Shown: positions 20,485 to 30,407, numbered from the stretch's first letter. The stretch: 64,000 nucleotides of DNA from Herbidospora yilanensis (GCF_001570565.1 NZ_BBXE01000015.1:276875-340874); one strand, 5' to 3'. Notes: generated by a model not told the origin, from the letters alone. Translations and numbers: made by a program.

Positions 20485-20517
20485 TGATAGTAACTATCAA
20501 AAAGTAGTGACCGTCAA
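20485..20517 (-). promoter_or_regulatory. MFS-tetR promoter with TetR-type operator
   Basis: On the minus strand, TTGACG (20517-20512), 19-nt spacer, TACTAT (20492-20487), six bases, then the ATG. The perfect palindrome TGATAGT-A-ACTATCA (20485-20499) covers the -10 element, so a bound repressor would block polymerase. This is the classic form of TetR autoregulation. Confidence 0.7.
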
Positions 20518-20541
20518 TATCGGCTCGCCTCTGGAGCAACG

Positions 20542-20559
20542 ATGTAATGTTGATTACAT
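20542..20559. promoter_or_regulatory. Palindrome on the start codon of the RHH-like gene
   Basis: ATGTAAT-gttg-ATTACAT (7-4-7, perfect) spans 20542-20559 and includes the first two bases of the ATG at 20558. Binding would block translation start or transcription of the gene, which suggests autoregulation. Confidence 0.5.
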
Positions 20560-21067
20560 GAGTGCAGAAGCAGAGTGGTTCGCCCACCGTCTCCCCGAGA
20601 CCTGGTTCACCGAGCGCCCCGAGGTCGTCGTCGACCGCGAGGAGATCACCGTCGTCGGCGTGCTGCCCCCGCTGACCGTCACCGAGGGCCTGCCCGACCC
20701 CGAGCGGGCCGCCGCCGAGGAGGGTTACGTCGAGCGCTTCCGCGAGGAGACCCGCGAGCGCCGCATCGAGATCGCCCGGCAGGCCGAGCACCGCTTCCGC
20801 CGGAAGGTCTCGTGGGGCGTGAAGATCGGCGCCGACGTGGTGATGTTCACCACACTCTCGGTCCCCGTCATGACCCGGCTGCGGCAGGGCGAGCGGCAGG
20901 TGCTCGACACACTCGTCGCCGCCGGAGTCGCACGCAGCCGCTCCGACGCCCTCGCCTGGTGCGTCCGCCTGGTCGGGCGGCACACCGACACCTGGCTCGC
21001 TGACCTGCGGGATGCCCTCCAGGCCGTCGACCGCGTGCGGGCCGCGGGCCCCGGCGGAGTGGACTGA
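20558..21067 (+). CDS. Ribbon-helix-helix-like protein, possible DNA-binding regulator
   Basis: 169-residue soluble protein starting MSAEAEWFAHRLPETWF. The first two thirds are charged and unassigned. The C-terminal third looks like a ribbon-helix-helix fold: a strand TTLSVPVMTRL, helix RQGERQVLDTLVAAGV, turn ARSRSDALAWCVRLV, the SRSxAL pattern being typical of CopG/Arc-like proteins. The start ATG is partly covered by an 18-bp palindrome, and the MFS-tetR operon is divergent 78 nt away. The frame extends 17 codons upstream of 20558 but through the operator region. DNA binding is inferred from fold likeness; no toxin partner is next to it. Confidence 0.65.
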   Translation: MSAEAEWFAHRLPETWFTERPEVVVDREEITVVGVLPPLTVTEGLPDPERAAAEEGYVERFREETRERRIEIARQAEHRFRRKVSWGVKIGADVVMFTTLSVPVMTRLRQGERQVLDTLVAAGVARSRSDALAWCVRLVGRHTDTWLADLRDALQAVDRVRAAGPGGVD

Positions 21068-21079
21068 ACCAATTCGCCG

Positions 21080-21114
21080 AATGGTCTAAACCATTCATTT
21101 TGGCCTATACCAAT
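21080..21114. promoter_or_regulatory. Two DasR/HutC-like operators upstream of pckG
   Basis: AATGGTCTAAACCATT (21080-21095, perfect 6-4-6 palindrome) and TTTGGCCTATACCAAT (21099-21114, imperfect), 19 bp centre to centre. Both follow the pattern TGG-N6-CCA, close to the TGGTCTAGACCA consensus of GntR/HutC-family regulators such as DasR. They lie about 200 nt ahead of pckG. Confidence 0.55.
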
Positions 21115-21229
21115 GTTTAGTCCCGTATCTACGGGAAAGAGGTGCGCGGCACAATTTGAAATGGTTCGTCAGGGGTAAGCTCCTCCCATCATCCGGCTCG
21201 CTGACCAGCGGTTGTGGTGACGAATACGC

Positions 21230-21245
21230 ATTGGTCCACACCAAT
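21230..21245. promoter_or_regulatory. Third HutC-like operator near pckG
   Basis: ATTGGTCCACACCAAT, a perfect 6-4-6 palindrome of the same class as the pair at 21080-21114, placed 66 nt before the pckG GTG where it could cover the promoter or transcript start. Confidence 0.55.
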
Positions 21246-21310
21246 TGGATTTAGTGGGTAATCGTCGCGGATGATGAATTGGCCCTGACGTACATTAAGG
21301 AGCCGCGCTC

Positions 21311-23104
<1,794 letters not shown>

Positions 23105-23149
23105 CCCACCGAGCAGGAGTCCCGCCAACGGCGTCGGGCCTCCCCTCTT

Positions 23150-23188
23150 ACGAACGGCCCGCGCCACCCGACGGCGCGGGCCGTTCGT
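23150..23188. terminator. 16-bp perfect hairpin after pckG
   Basis: ACGAACGGCCCGCGCC (23150-23165), loop ACCCGAC, exact complement (23173-23188). There is no T tract, an I-shaped terminator of the kind common in high-GC actinobacteria. It separates pckG from the TIGR04222 cassette. Confidence 0.8.
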
Positions 23189-23288
23189 GTCCGCATGACC
23201 TTCGTCATTCCGGACGATGTGCGAACCGCGTTCCCCATGCGATCGTCTAATCGGTTGAACTCTCCCTTGGAGTCGTCCTGGAGGCGGC

Positions 23289-24251
23289 ATGGGCTCCCTT
23301 TTGCTCTTCATCCTCGCGTCCGTCGCGTCCGTCGTGGTCTTCCGTCAGGTGGGACGGGTGAAGAAGGAACAGCGCCGGGTCAAAGCCGGTGGCTACCATC
23401 CCGCGGCTCCGCCGGACCCCTACTCGCTGGCCTTCCTGGCCGGTGGGCCGCGCCGGGTCGTGAACACCGCGGTCGCGGTGCTCGTGTCCCAGGGGCGGGT
23501 GCGCATCTCCCGTGACGGCACCGTCACGGCCGTCCGGGGCATCGCCGGGGCGCCCGCCGAGCGGATCGAGCAGGAGGTGCTCGACCTGGCGGCCGGGACC
23601 AACGGCCGTTCGCTGGCCGACATCCGGCGGACCGCCGCCGTCGGCCCCGCGGTGACGGGCATCGACTACGGGCTGCGCGGTCAGGGGCTCGTGGTGGCCG
23701 AGTCGGCCCTGACGCTGGCCCGGCGGGCCAACACCAGGCTGCGCCGGCTGCTGGTGATCCCGGGGCTGCTCGTGCCGGTCAGCATCGTGACGATGGCGCT
23801 GGGCTGGTTCGACTTCCTGGTCTGGAACGTGCTGACCCTGGTCGTCTCGATGTTGACGTGGATCATCGCGCTGGCGGTCTCGTCGGGCTACGCCAACGAG
23901 AACCGCAGCGTGCTGACCGACGCCGGGCACGCCGCGCTCAAGTCGGCCATGGCGCGTTATCCGCGTACCCGCGAACTCGCCTACGCCCACAACGGCGGCA
24001 ACGACAGCACCCTCGCCCTCTACGGCGTCGCCATCTACACCGGGCCCGGCCACGCCGAGCTGCAGAACGGCGGCGGGTGCGGGGCCGGAGCCTGCGGCGG
24101 GCCCTCGGGCGCCGACTCCGGGTGGGGCTCGGGCTCCGACTTCGGCGGCGGCGACTTCGGCGGCGGCGGTGGTGGCGACTCGGGCGGCGGCGACTCGGGT
24201 GGCGGGTCGAGTTGTGGTGGTGGCTGCGGCGGAGGTTGCGGTGGGAGCTGA
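23289..24251 (+). CDS. TIGR04222 membrane protein with Gly/Cys-rich C-terminal tail
   Basis: 320-residue protein of the TIGR04222 family. The N-terminus has a hydrophobic segment (residues 2-18), then a soluble region (about 35-145), two TM helices ([21 protein letters not shown] and [22 protein letters not shown]) and a C-terminal low-complexity tail of about 60 residues. The tail is Gly, Ser and Asp with five cysteines, ending [20 protein letters not shown] 23289 follows GGAGG. The stop overlaps the next start by 11 nt, and the GGAGG that drives DUF692 translation lies within the codons of the tail. Next to a DUF692 enzyme, the tail is the natural candidate for cysteine modification. Actual modification is not shown by sequence. 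Confidence 0.88.
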   Translation: MGSLLLFILASVASVVVFRQVGRVKKEQRRVKAGGYHPAAPPDPYSLAFLAGGPRRVVNTAVAVLVSQGRVRISRDGTVTAVRGIAGAPAERIEQEVLDLAAGTNGRSLADIRRTAAVGPAVTGIDYGLRGQGLVVAESALTLARRANTRLRRLLVIPGLLVPVSIVTMALGWFDFLVWNVLTLVVSMLTWIIALAVSSGYANENRSVLTDAGHAALKSAMARYPRTRELAYAHNGGNDSTLALYGVAIYTGPGHAELQNGGGCGAGACGGPSGADSGWGSGSDFGGGDFGGGGGGDSGGGDSGGGSSCGGGCGGGCGGS

Positions 24252-25050
24252 CCGGCTCGGGGTGGGCATCGGCTGGCGGTCGGAGATCGACCTGACCGTC
24301 GAGCACCTGCCCGGGGTCGAGTTCACCGAGGTCATCGCCGAGACGGTCAACCCCGGACGGGTGCCCGAGTCGCTGCGGGTGCTGCGCGCGCGGGGCGTCC
24401 CGGTGATCCCCCACGGGGTCGCGCTGGGCCTCGGCGGCGCCGAGCGGCCCGACCGGGCCCGTCTCGACCACCTGGCCGCCGCCGCGGAGGCCCTCGGGTC
24501 TCCGCTGGTCTCCGAGCATCTCGCGTACGTCAGGTCGGGAGACCTCGAAGCCGGGCACCTGCTGCCGGTGCCCCGGACGCGCGACGCGCTGACCGTGATC
24601 GTGGAGAACGTGCGGATCGCCCTCGACTGCCTGCCGGTGCCGCTGGCCCTGGAGAACGTCGCGGCCCTGTTCGGCTGGCCCGGCGACGAGCTGACCGAGG
24701 CGCAGTTCCTCGGCGAACTGGTCGAGCGGACCGGGGTGAAGCTGCTGATCGACGTGGCCAACCTCTACACCAACCAGGTCAACCTGGGGCTCGACGCGGT
24801 CAAGGCCCTCGACGCCCTGCCGCTGGAACACCTCGCCTACGTCCACGTCGCCGGCGGCCACGGCCACGGCGACGTGTGGCACGACACCCACACCGCCTCC
24901 CCGCCGGAGGAGGTCCTCGACCTCCTGGCCGAACTCTGCGCCCGCCACCGGCCGCCGGGCGCCCTGCTGGAGTGGGACGCCGACTATCCGAGCGACGCCG
25001 ACCTCGCGGCCGAACTCGACCGCATCAGGGCGGCGATGGATCGTGGCTGA
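24241..25050 (+). CDS. DUF692 (MNIO) multinuclear iron-dependent oxidative enzyme
   Basis: 269-residue TIM-barrel protein of the DUF692 family, known from MbnB and TglH, which use two or three iron atoms to modify cysteine or other residues of peptide precursors. The metal-ligand set looks complete: His58 (PHGV), His93 (SEHLAY), Glu138 (ALENVA), Asp171 (DVANLY), His202 (VHVAGG), Asp215 and His217 (HDTH), and Glu244 (LLEWD). GTG 24241 has GGAGG at 24231-24235, inside the upstream gene, giving an 11-nt overlap and tight coupling to the TIGR04222 protein. A small partner gene follows 53 nt later. The reaction here is unknown; oxidation of the tail cysteines is the working idea. Confidence 0.93.
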   Translation: MGADRLGVGIGWRSEIDLTVEHLPGVEFTEVIAETVNPGRVPESLRVLRARGVPVIPHGVALGLGGAERPDRARLDHLAAAAEALGSPLVSEHLAYVRSGDLEAGHLLPVPRTRDALTVIVENVRIALDCLPVPLALENVAALFGWPGDELTEAQFLGELVERTGVKLLIDVANLYTNQVNLGLDAVKALDALPLEHLAYVHVAGGHGHGDVWHDTHTASPPEEVLDLLAELCARHRPPGALLEWDADYPSDADLAAELDRIRAAMDRG

Positions 25051-25103
25051 GCGGGGTCGGCGCGGCCGGTCGGCGCCGGGCGCAGCCGTGCCGGAGCAGC
25101 GGA

Positions 25104-25475
25104 ATGGATGACCCCCGCGCCCGGCTGGCCGATCGGCAGCGTGCCCTCCTCTCCGCCCTGGTCGCGGGGGCCGCGCCGCCCGAGGGGTTCGACGTCGAGC
25201 GGCTCCGGATCCAGGCCGGCAGCCTGATCGCCAAGCGCCGGGGGCTGGTCGCCGCGGCCCGGCCCGATGTGCGGGAGGCCCTCGGGAACTCCTTCGCCCG
25301 GGAGTTCCACGCCTACGCTTCCGGCCGTCCGAAACCCCAGGGCGGCTCGCGGGCCGACGCGGCGGCGTTCGCCGACTGGTTGCGGGATCGCGGGCTGCTC
25401 GACGCGCCCGATCCGGAGACCCGGCAAAAGCGGCACTGGTGGCGCTTCACCTCAAAGAGGGATCAATCACGGTAG
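25104..25475 (+). CDS. SCO6045-like partner protein of the DUF692 cassette
   Basis: 123-residue soluble helical protein. The pattern IAKRRGLVAAARPDVREALGNSFAREFHAYASGRPKPQGGSRADAAAFADWLRDRG matches the SCO6045-like small proteins found beside DUF692 genes in Streptomyces and loosely recalls the DUF2063 partner of other DUF692 systems, which helps the enzyme bind its precursor. The ATG at 25104 (GGAATGGATG) is chosen by context, as no strong Shine-Dalgarno is seen. It is 53 nt downstream of the DUF692 gene, same strand. Role as an enzyme partner or precursor-recognition protein is inferred from gene order. Confidence is good that it is real, lower for function. Confidence 0.75.
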   Translation: MDDPRARLADRQRALLSALVAGAAPPEGFDVERLRIQAGSLIAKRRGLVAAARPDVREALGNSFAREFHAYASGRPKPQGGSRADAAAFADWLRDRGLLDAPDPETRQKRHWWRFTSKRDQSR

Positions 25476-25515
25476 GGCCGGTTTGCGGGGGTCCGCCCGG
25501 GATACCCTCTGTGGC

Positions 25516-26076
25516 GTGGGTGGACTACGGTGCGTAGATGGGTCGTACCTGACGGTTGATCCCGTGGCATGCCGCGACAGCGCCGGGGTGCCCTATGAGG
25601 TCACCTTGGAGCTGTTCCGCGACGGGGTGGCCTACGGCTCGGTCGGGGAGCGGTGCGGCTGGTTCCTGGCCCGCCTGGCCCGGTCGGTGGCCGAGGCCCG
25701 GGAGTCCCAGCTCGCCTGGGACGATCCCGACGACCGCTTCCCGGGGGAGGCCGACGAGGCGGAGCTGTTCGGGTTCCGCTACCGGAGCCGCACCGACGTC
25801 GTGGGCGGCGGTGAGCTGCGGTGCCAGCTCCGGCTCATCCCCGTCTGGGTGCCCGGCCGGGGCGCGACCGGCCGGTGGCGGCTGACCAGGCGGGCCTGCG
25901 TCGAGGCGTGGGGCACCCCCGGCGTCGGGTTGCGGGCCGTGGTCACCTCCGGAGAACTCCTGATGTTCCTGATGGCTCTCGTGACAGAGGCAGAAGTCCG
26001 GCTTGGTACCCAATATGGGATGGAACGTAACAGCTCCCTCATTTCGGGAGCGGGGATTGCATCTCGCCCCCGATAA
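25516..26076 (+). CDS. Hypothetical protein, 186 aa
   Basis: I do not recognise this family. The reading frame from GTG 25516 gives a soluble protein with a charged, Trp/Arg-rich middle (FGFRYRSRTDV, VWVPGRGATGRWRLTRRACVEAWG) and a C-terminus rich in small residues. No TM helix or signal peptide is seen. A TACCCT -10-like element ends seven bases before the GTG, suggesting a leaderless transcript; there is no Shine-Dalgarno sequence. GC skew and codon use fit a real gene. It lies 40 nt after the DUF692 cassette and could belong to it, but nothing in the sequence ties them together. Confidence 0.6.
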   Translation: MGGLRCVDGSYLTVDPVACRDSAGVPYEVTLELFRDGVAYGSVGERCGWFLARLARSVAEARESQLAWDDPDDRFPGEADEAELFGFRYRSRTDVVGGGELRCQLRLIPVWVPGRGATGRWRLTRRACVEAWGTPGVGLRAVVTSGELLMFLMALVTEAEVRLGTQYGMERNSSLISGAGIASRPR

Positions 26077-26132
26077 TTGCTTGACCATGTCTGTCATGTG
26101 ACAGCGGGCTCAAGCGAATCACCGGGGGAGTC

Positions 26133-26894
26133 ATGGACCTGCGCGATCTTGTTTACAAGGTGTACGAACGCAGGCTCGAACGAAAGCTCACCTCGATCCA
26201 GGCCCCCCGCCACGTCGGTGTGATCGTCGACGGCAACCGCCGCTGGGCCCGCTCCAACGGCCACGACGACGTCCGCCACGGCCACCAGAAGGGCGCCGAC
26301 AAGATCTCCGAGCTCCTCGTGTGGTGCAAGGAGGCCGGCGTCGAGTACGTCACCCTGTGGCTCCTCTCCACCGACAACCTCTCGCGTGACAAGAAGGAGC
26401 TCGAACCGCTCCTCCAGGTGATCGAGAACCTGGTCGACGACCTGGTCGAACAGGGCTGGCACATCAAGCCCATGGGATCGCTGGACCTGCTGCCCGATCA
26501 CACGGCCCATGTCCTGAAAAATGCGAAAGAGGCAACATCACACCGGCCTGGGCTGATTGTGAACGTGGCCGTTGGGTATGGAGGAAGACGTGAGATCGCT
26601 GATGCGGTGCGCTCCCTCCTCCAGGAGCACGCCAGCAAGGGGGCGAGCATCGAGGACCTCGTGGAGGTCCTCGATGTGGAGCACATCGCTGAGCATCTCT
26701 ACACGCGCGGCCTGCCCGATCCGGATCTCGTCATCCGGACCTCAGGGGAGCAGCGACTCTCCGGATTCCTGTTGTGGCAGAGTGCCCACTCCGAGTTCTA
26801 CTTCTGCGAGGCCTACTGGCCCGATTTCCGCAGAGTGGACTTTCTGCGGGCGCTCCGCGCCTACGCCGCGCGTAACCGTCGGTACGGCTCCTGA
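26133..26894 (+). CDS. Cis-prenyl transferase (isoprenyl diphosphate synthase, UppS family)
   Basis: 253-residue enzyme that condenses isopentenyl diphosphate onto an allylic diphosphate in cis, making polyprenyl carriers for cell-wall synthesis. Family motifs are all present: VGVIVDGNRRWARSNG (catalytic Asp), VTLWLLSTDNLSR, and the C-terminal RTSGEQRLSGFLLWQSAHSEFYFCEAYWPDF that binds IPP and Mg. It lacks the long N-terminal extension of some actinobacterial forms. Chain length (decaprenyl, undecaprenyl or short Z-farnesyl) cannot be told from sequence. Many actinobacteria have two such genes, so this need not be the essential uppS. Confidence 0.93.
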   Translation: MDLRDLVYKVYERRLERKLTSIQAPRHVGVIVDGNRRWARSNGHDDVRHGHQKGADKISELLVWCKEAGVEYVTLWLLSTDNLSRDKKELEPLLQVIENLVDDLVEQGWHIKPMGSLDLLPDHTAHVLKNAKEATSHRPGLIVNVAVGYGGRREIADAVRSLLQEHASKGASIEDLVEVLDVEHIAEHLYTRGLPDPDLVIRTSGEQRLSGFLLWQSAHSEFYFCEAYWPDFRRVDFLRALRAYAARNRRYGS

Positions 26895-26934
26895 AACGGC
26901 ACGTGAACACCCCCTTTCGGACAGGATTGGAGCG

Positions 26935-26986
26935 TTGGCGCGGGGGGATTCAGGACGTACCGTAAGACGTGAGCATCCACGCTCAC
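26935..26986 (+). promoter_or_regulatory. Promoter and leader hairpin upstream of phoH
   Basis: TTGGCG (26935-26940), 17-nt spacer, TACCGT (26958-26963). It is followed at once by a GTGAGC-atccac-GCTCAC hairpin (26969-26986). The resulting leader would be about 155 nt, with a further palindrome CGCCTTGAAGGCG near 27050. A structured leader is possible; no known riboswitch is recognised. Confidence 0.45.
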
Positions 26987-27127
26987 CTCGGGAGAGGGCC
27001 CGTTCTTGCGTCTTGATGACTTCGCAGGTGGGGCCGGTTCCCGGCACCGCCTTGAAGGCGTCCGGGCCCGGTCCGTTCACCACCAGTCAAGGCAGGGCGC
27101 CGACCCCCGGCGCCCGGGGGAGAACGC

Positions 27128-28462
27128 GTGGCATTGTCCAACCCGTCCATGTCCGGTCACTCGTCTGGCACCTCCCGGCGCACGTACATCCTGGACACCT
27201 CTGTCCTGCTCGCCGACCCGGCCGCGATGAGCCGGTTCGACGAACATGAAGTGGTGCTCCCCGTTGTCGTGATCACAGAGCTGGAAGGTAAGCGGCACCA
27301 TCCCGAACTGGGATACTTCGCCCGCAAAGCCCTGCGATTCCTGGACGATCTGCGTGTCCAGCACGGCCGTCTCGACGAGCCGATCCCGATGGGTGAGGGA
27401 ACCCTCAGGGTCGAGCTCAACCACAGCGACCCGTCCGGCCTGCCGGCCGGGTTCCGGCTGGGCGACAACGACACGCGCATCCTCACCGTCGCGCAGAACC
27501 TGGCGTCCGAGGGTTACGACGTCGTGCTGGTCTCCAAAGACCTGCCGATGCGCATCAAGGCCGCCTCGATCGGCCTGGCCGCCGAGGAATACCGCGCGGA
27601 GCTGGTCGCCGAGTCCGACGCGAGCTGGACCGGCATGGACGAGCTCCAGGTCACCACAGAAGATGTGGAGGCGCTCTTCGAACACGGCTCGACCGACCTC
27701 GAAGAGGCCCGCGACCTGCCGACCCACACGGGTCTGCGGCTGCTGACCAGCAAGGGTTCCGCGCTCGGACGGGTGCTCCCCGACAAGTCGGTGCGCCTGG
27801 TGCGCGGCGACCGCGAGGTGTTCGGCCTCCACGGCCGCAGCGCCGAGCAGCGCATCGCGCTCGACCTGCTGATGGACCCGGAGATCGGGATCGTCTCGCT
27901 GGGCGGCCGGGCCGGCACCGGCAAGTCGGCGCTGGCGCTCTGCGCCGGTCTGGAGGCCGTGCTCGAACGCCGCCAGCACCGCAAGGTCATCGTCTTCCGC
28001 CCGCTCTACGCGGTGGGCGGCCAGGACCTCGGCTACCTGCCCGGCACCGAGAACGAGAAGATGGGCCCGTGGGCCCAGGCCGTCTACGACACCCTGGGCG
28101 CGGTGACCACGCCCGAGGTGATCGAGGAGGTCCTCGACCGGGGCATGCTCGAAGTCCTGCCGTTGACCCACATCCGCGGCCGGTCGCTGCACGACGCGTT
28201 CGTGATCGTCGACGAGGCCCAGTCGCTGGAACGCGGCGTGCTGCTGACGGTCCTGTCCCGCATCGGCGCCAACTCGCGGGTCGTGCTGACCCACGACATC
28301 GCCCAGCGCGACAACCTGCGGGTCGGCCGCCACGACGGGGTCGTCGCCGTGGTGGAGAAGCTGAAGGGCCACCCGCTGTTCGCCCACGTCACCCTGACGC
28401 GTTCGGAACGCTCCCCGATCGCCGCCCTGGTGACCGAGATGCTCGAAGACATCACCCCGTAG
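27128..28462 (+). CDS. PIN-PhoH family ATPase
   Basis: 444-residue protein of the PhoH2 type. The N-terminal PIN domain (about 18-150; [12 protein letters not shown], with metal-binding acidic residues also in TELEGKRH and LGDNDTRIL) is a ribonuclease fold. The C-terminal PhoH domain (about 220-440) is an RNA helicase-like ATPase with Walker [13 protein letters not shown] and Walker [13 protein letters not shown]. PhoH2 proteins unwind and cut RNA. GTG 27128 is used; the first 17 residues are Ser-rich and disordered. It is preceded by a 233-nt spacer with a good promoter and is convergent with the lipoprotein gene, 2 nt between stops. Confidence 0.94.
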   Translation: MALSNPSMSGHSSGTSRRTYILDTSVLLADPAAMSRFDEHEVVLPVVVITELEGKRHHPELGYFARKALRFLDDLRVQHGRLDEPIPMGEGTLRVELNHSDPSGLPAGFRLGDNDTRILTVAQNLASEGYDVVLVSKDLPMRIKAASIGLAAEEYRAELVAESDASWTGMDELQVTTEDVEALFEHGSTDLEEARDLPTHTGLRLLTSKGSALGRVLPDKSVRLVRGDREVFGLHGRSAEQRIALDLLMDPEIGIVSLGGRAGTGKSALALCAGLEAVLERRQHRKVIVFRPLYAVGGQDLGYLPGTENEKMGPWAQAVYDTLGAVTTPEVIEEVLDRGMLEVLPLTHIRGRSLHDAFVIVDEAQSLERGVLLTVLSRIGANSRVVLTHDIAQRDNLRVGRHDGVVAVVEKLKGHPLFAHVTLTRSERSPIAALVTEMLEDITP

Positions 28463-28464
28463 GA

Positions 28465-28989
28465 CTAGCGGGGAAGTTGCCGGCCCGGGGCCGCGAGGTG
28501 CCAGAACTCGCGGCAGGTGTGCTCACCGTAGGAAACCGGGCCGGTGGCGTCGGTCCTGGTGATCGTGACGGCCCAGATGTCCTCCCGCTGCCGCATGGCG
28601 GTGCAGGTCATCTGGGCCTGCGCCGTCTTGGTGACCGGCCGTCCGCCGCTGACGAACAGCGACAGCCGGAAGCCGTCGGCGTTGTCGGGGTCGTTGCGGA
28701 CCGTGCCGAAGCGGGTGAGCTGGCTGGTCTGCCATGACAGGCCGGTGAGCTCGGTGGTGAGACCCGAGGTCGAGCGGGCGCCCGCCTCGAAGAGGGCGGC
28801 CATCACGTTGTCCATCGAGTGCGAGGCCACCGCGACGCTGCTGGGCTCCAGCTTGCCGTCACGCAGCAGGTAGACCGTCGCGACGGCCGCCTTCGGGCTT
28901 ATCACCGGCGGCGGACCTCCGTCCTGAACCCCGGTCGGGGTCACGCCACACGCGGTGACCAGCAGCAGCGGCCAGAGCCATTTCCTCAT
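28465..28989 (-). CDS. GerMN-domain lipoprotein (AfsQ3-like)
   Basis: 174-residue exported lipoprotein; the signal peptide ends in LVTAC with Cys14 for lipidation. The mature part contains a GerMN-like domain (VATVYLLRDGKLEPSSVAVA through LTTELTGLS) that binds cell-wall or sensor partners in other systems. Its ATG overlaps the histidine kinase stop as ATGA, so it is made with the two-component pair. The order response regulator, kinase, lipoprotein matches Streptomyces afsQ1-afsQ2-afsQ3. It is likely to tune the kinase from outside the membrane. The alternative is an independent LpqB-like lipoprotein. Confidence 0.82.
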   Translation of the reverse strand: MRKWLWPLLLVTACGVTPTGVQDGGPPPVISPKAAVATVYLLRDGKLEPSSVAVASHSMDNVMAALFEAGARSTSGLTTELTGLSWQTSQLTRFGTVRNDPDNADGFRLSLFVSGGRPVTKTAQAQMTCTAMRQREDIWAVTITRTDATGPVSYGEHTCREFWHLAAPGRQLPR

Positions 28990-30407
28990 GGTCTCGGTAT
29001 CCACAACGTGAACTGGGTGCCGGGGTCGGCGAGCTTGACCGTGATCGTGCCTCGGTGGAGTTCGGCGTTGGCCCTGGCGATCGACAGGCCGAGGCCGCTG
29101 CCGCCCGAGCGGGCGCGGTTGGCGCCGGCCTTGAAGAAGCGGTCGAAGACGTGCGGCAGGTCCTCGCGGGGGATGCCGGCGCCGTGGTCCCTGACCCGCA
29201 CCTCCAGGCCGCTGGGCAGGACCTTGGCGGTCACGATCAGCGGCTGTTCGCCGTGCTTGAGCGCGTTGCCGACCAGGTTGGCGACGATCACGTCGAAGCG
29301 GCGCGGGTCGACCTGGTAGGTCAGGCCGTCGGGCACCCGCAGGGTCACCTGGTCGGTCCAGCCCCGGATCTCCAGGCACTCCGTCAGCTCGTCGCCGACG
29401 TCGACGGTCTCGCGGCGGAGCACGGCCGCGCCGGAGTCGAAGCGGCTGACCTCGATCAGGTCGTCGACGAGCGAGCGCAGTCTCTCGATCTCGGCGACCA
29501 CCAGGTGGACCGCCTGCCCGGCGTCGGGCGGCAGGCGTTCGGCCTCGTCGGAGAGCATGTCGGTGACCGCGGTCATGGTGGTCAGCGGGGTGCGCAGCTC
29601 GTGGGAGACGTCGGCGACGAACCGCCGCGACATGGCCTCCAGCGACGAGAGCTCCTGGACGGTCTGCTCCAGCGCCTGCGCCGTCTCGTTGAACGTGGCG
29701 GTGAGCTCGGCCAGTTCGTCGCGGCCGTGGACGGGCAGCCGGGTGTCGAGCCGGCCGGCCCCCAGGGCGCGGGCGGCCTCTCCGAGGCGGCGTACCGGAA
29801 GGAGGACCTGGCGGGCCGACAGCAGCGCGACGGTGAGCGCGATGACCAGGGTGAGCGAGCCGGCCTGGAGCAGGGCGGCGCGCAGGTTGGCGAGCACGCG
29901 GTCGACGTCGGTCATGGAGACGAACACGAAGACCGACATGCCGGTGGAGCGGACCGCGCCGCTGCCGGTCTGCCGCTTGACGTCGGTGCCGACCACGAGG
30001 GTCGGCTGCTCGTCGAGCGTCGTGGTGAGGTAGGCGATCCGGGTGCGCGCGGCGGCACGCAGGTCGTCGGGGATGTCGGCCGGGGTGACCTGGGCGCCCT
30101 CGGAGAACCTGGGGGGTTCCTGGCCGTACTCGACGATCACCTGGCGGTCGGGGCCGCTGAGGCTGGCGACGAGGTTGGTGAGGTCGTCGTCGGTGACCGA
30201 GGCGTCGTTGGGCCACAGCAGGTCGCTGGTGCCGATGGGGAGGGTCAGCCGGTCCATGGTGTCGCGGACGTCGTCGACCGCGCTCGACTCGGTCCGCCGC
30301 AGCAGCTCACCCCGGACGATCTGGTAGCCGATCCCGGCGACCATGAACGAGGCCGTCACCGCCACGACCGTGAAGGTGACGACGAGCCGCTTGCGCAGGC
30401 TGCTCAC
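28986..30407 (-). CDS. HAMP sensor histidine kinase (AfsQ2-like)
   Basis: 473-residue membrane sensor. TM1 (about 8-27) and TM2 (about 172-192) enclose an extracytoplasmic sensing loop of about 145 residues. HAMP follows, then HisKA with the phospho-acceptor His in DVSHELRTPLTTM, and an HATPase_c domain with NLVGNALKHG (N box), RVRDHGAGIP (G1) and GSGLGLSIARANAELHRG (G2). GTG 30407 is 7 nt after the regulator gene stop. The paired lipoprotein gene overlaps its 3' end. The signal is unknown; envelope or nutrient stress is suggested by AfsQ homology. Confidence 0.93.
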   Translation of the reverse strand: MSSLRKRLVVTFTVVAVTASFMVAGIGYQIVRGELLRRTESSAVDDVRDTMDRLTLPIGTSDLLWPNDASVTDDDLTNLVASLSGPDRQVIVEYGQEPPRFSEGAQVTPADIPDDLRAAARTRIAYLTTTLDEQPTLVVGTDVKRQTGSGAVRSTGMSVFVFVSMTDVDRVLANLRAALLQAGSLTLVIALTVALLSARQVLLPVRRLGEAARALGAGRLDTRLPVHGRDELAELTATFNETAQALEQTVQELSSLEAMSRRFVADVSHELRTPLTTMTAVTDMLSDEAERLPPDAGQAVHLVVAEIERLRSLVDDLIEVSRFDSGAAVLRRETVDVGDELTECLEIRGWTDQVTLRVPDGLTYQVDPRRFDVIVANLVGNALKHGEQPLIVTAKVLPSGLEVRVRDHGAGIPREDLPHVFDRFFKAGANRARSGGSGLGLSIARANAELHRGTITVKLADPGTQFTLWIPRP

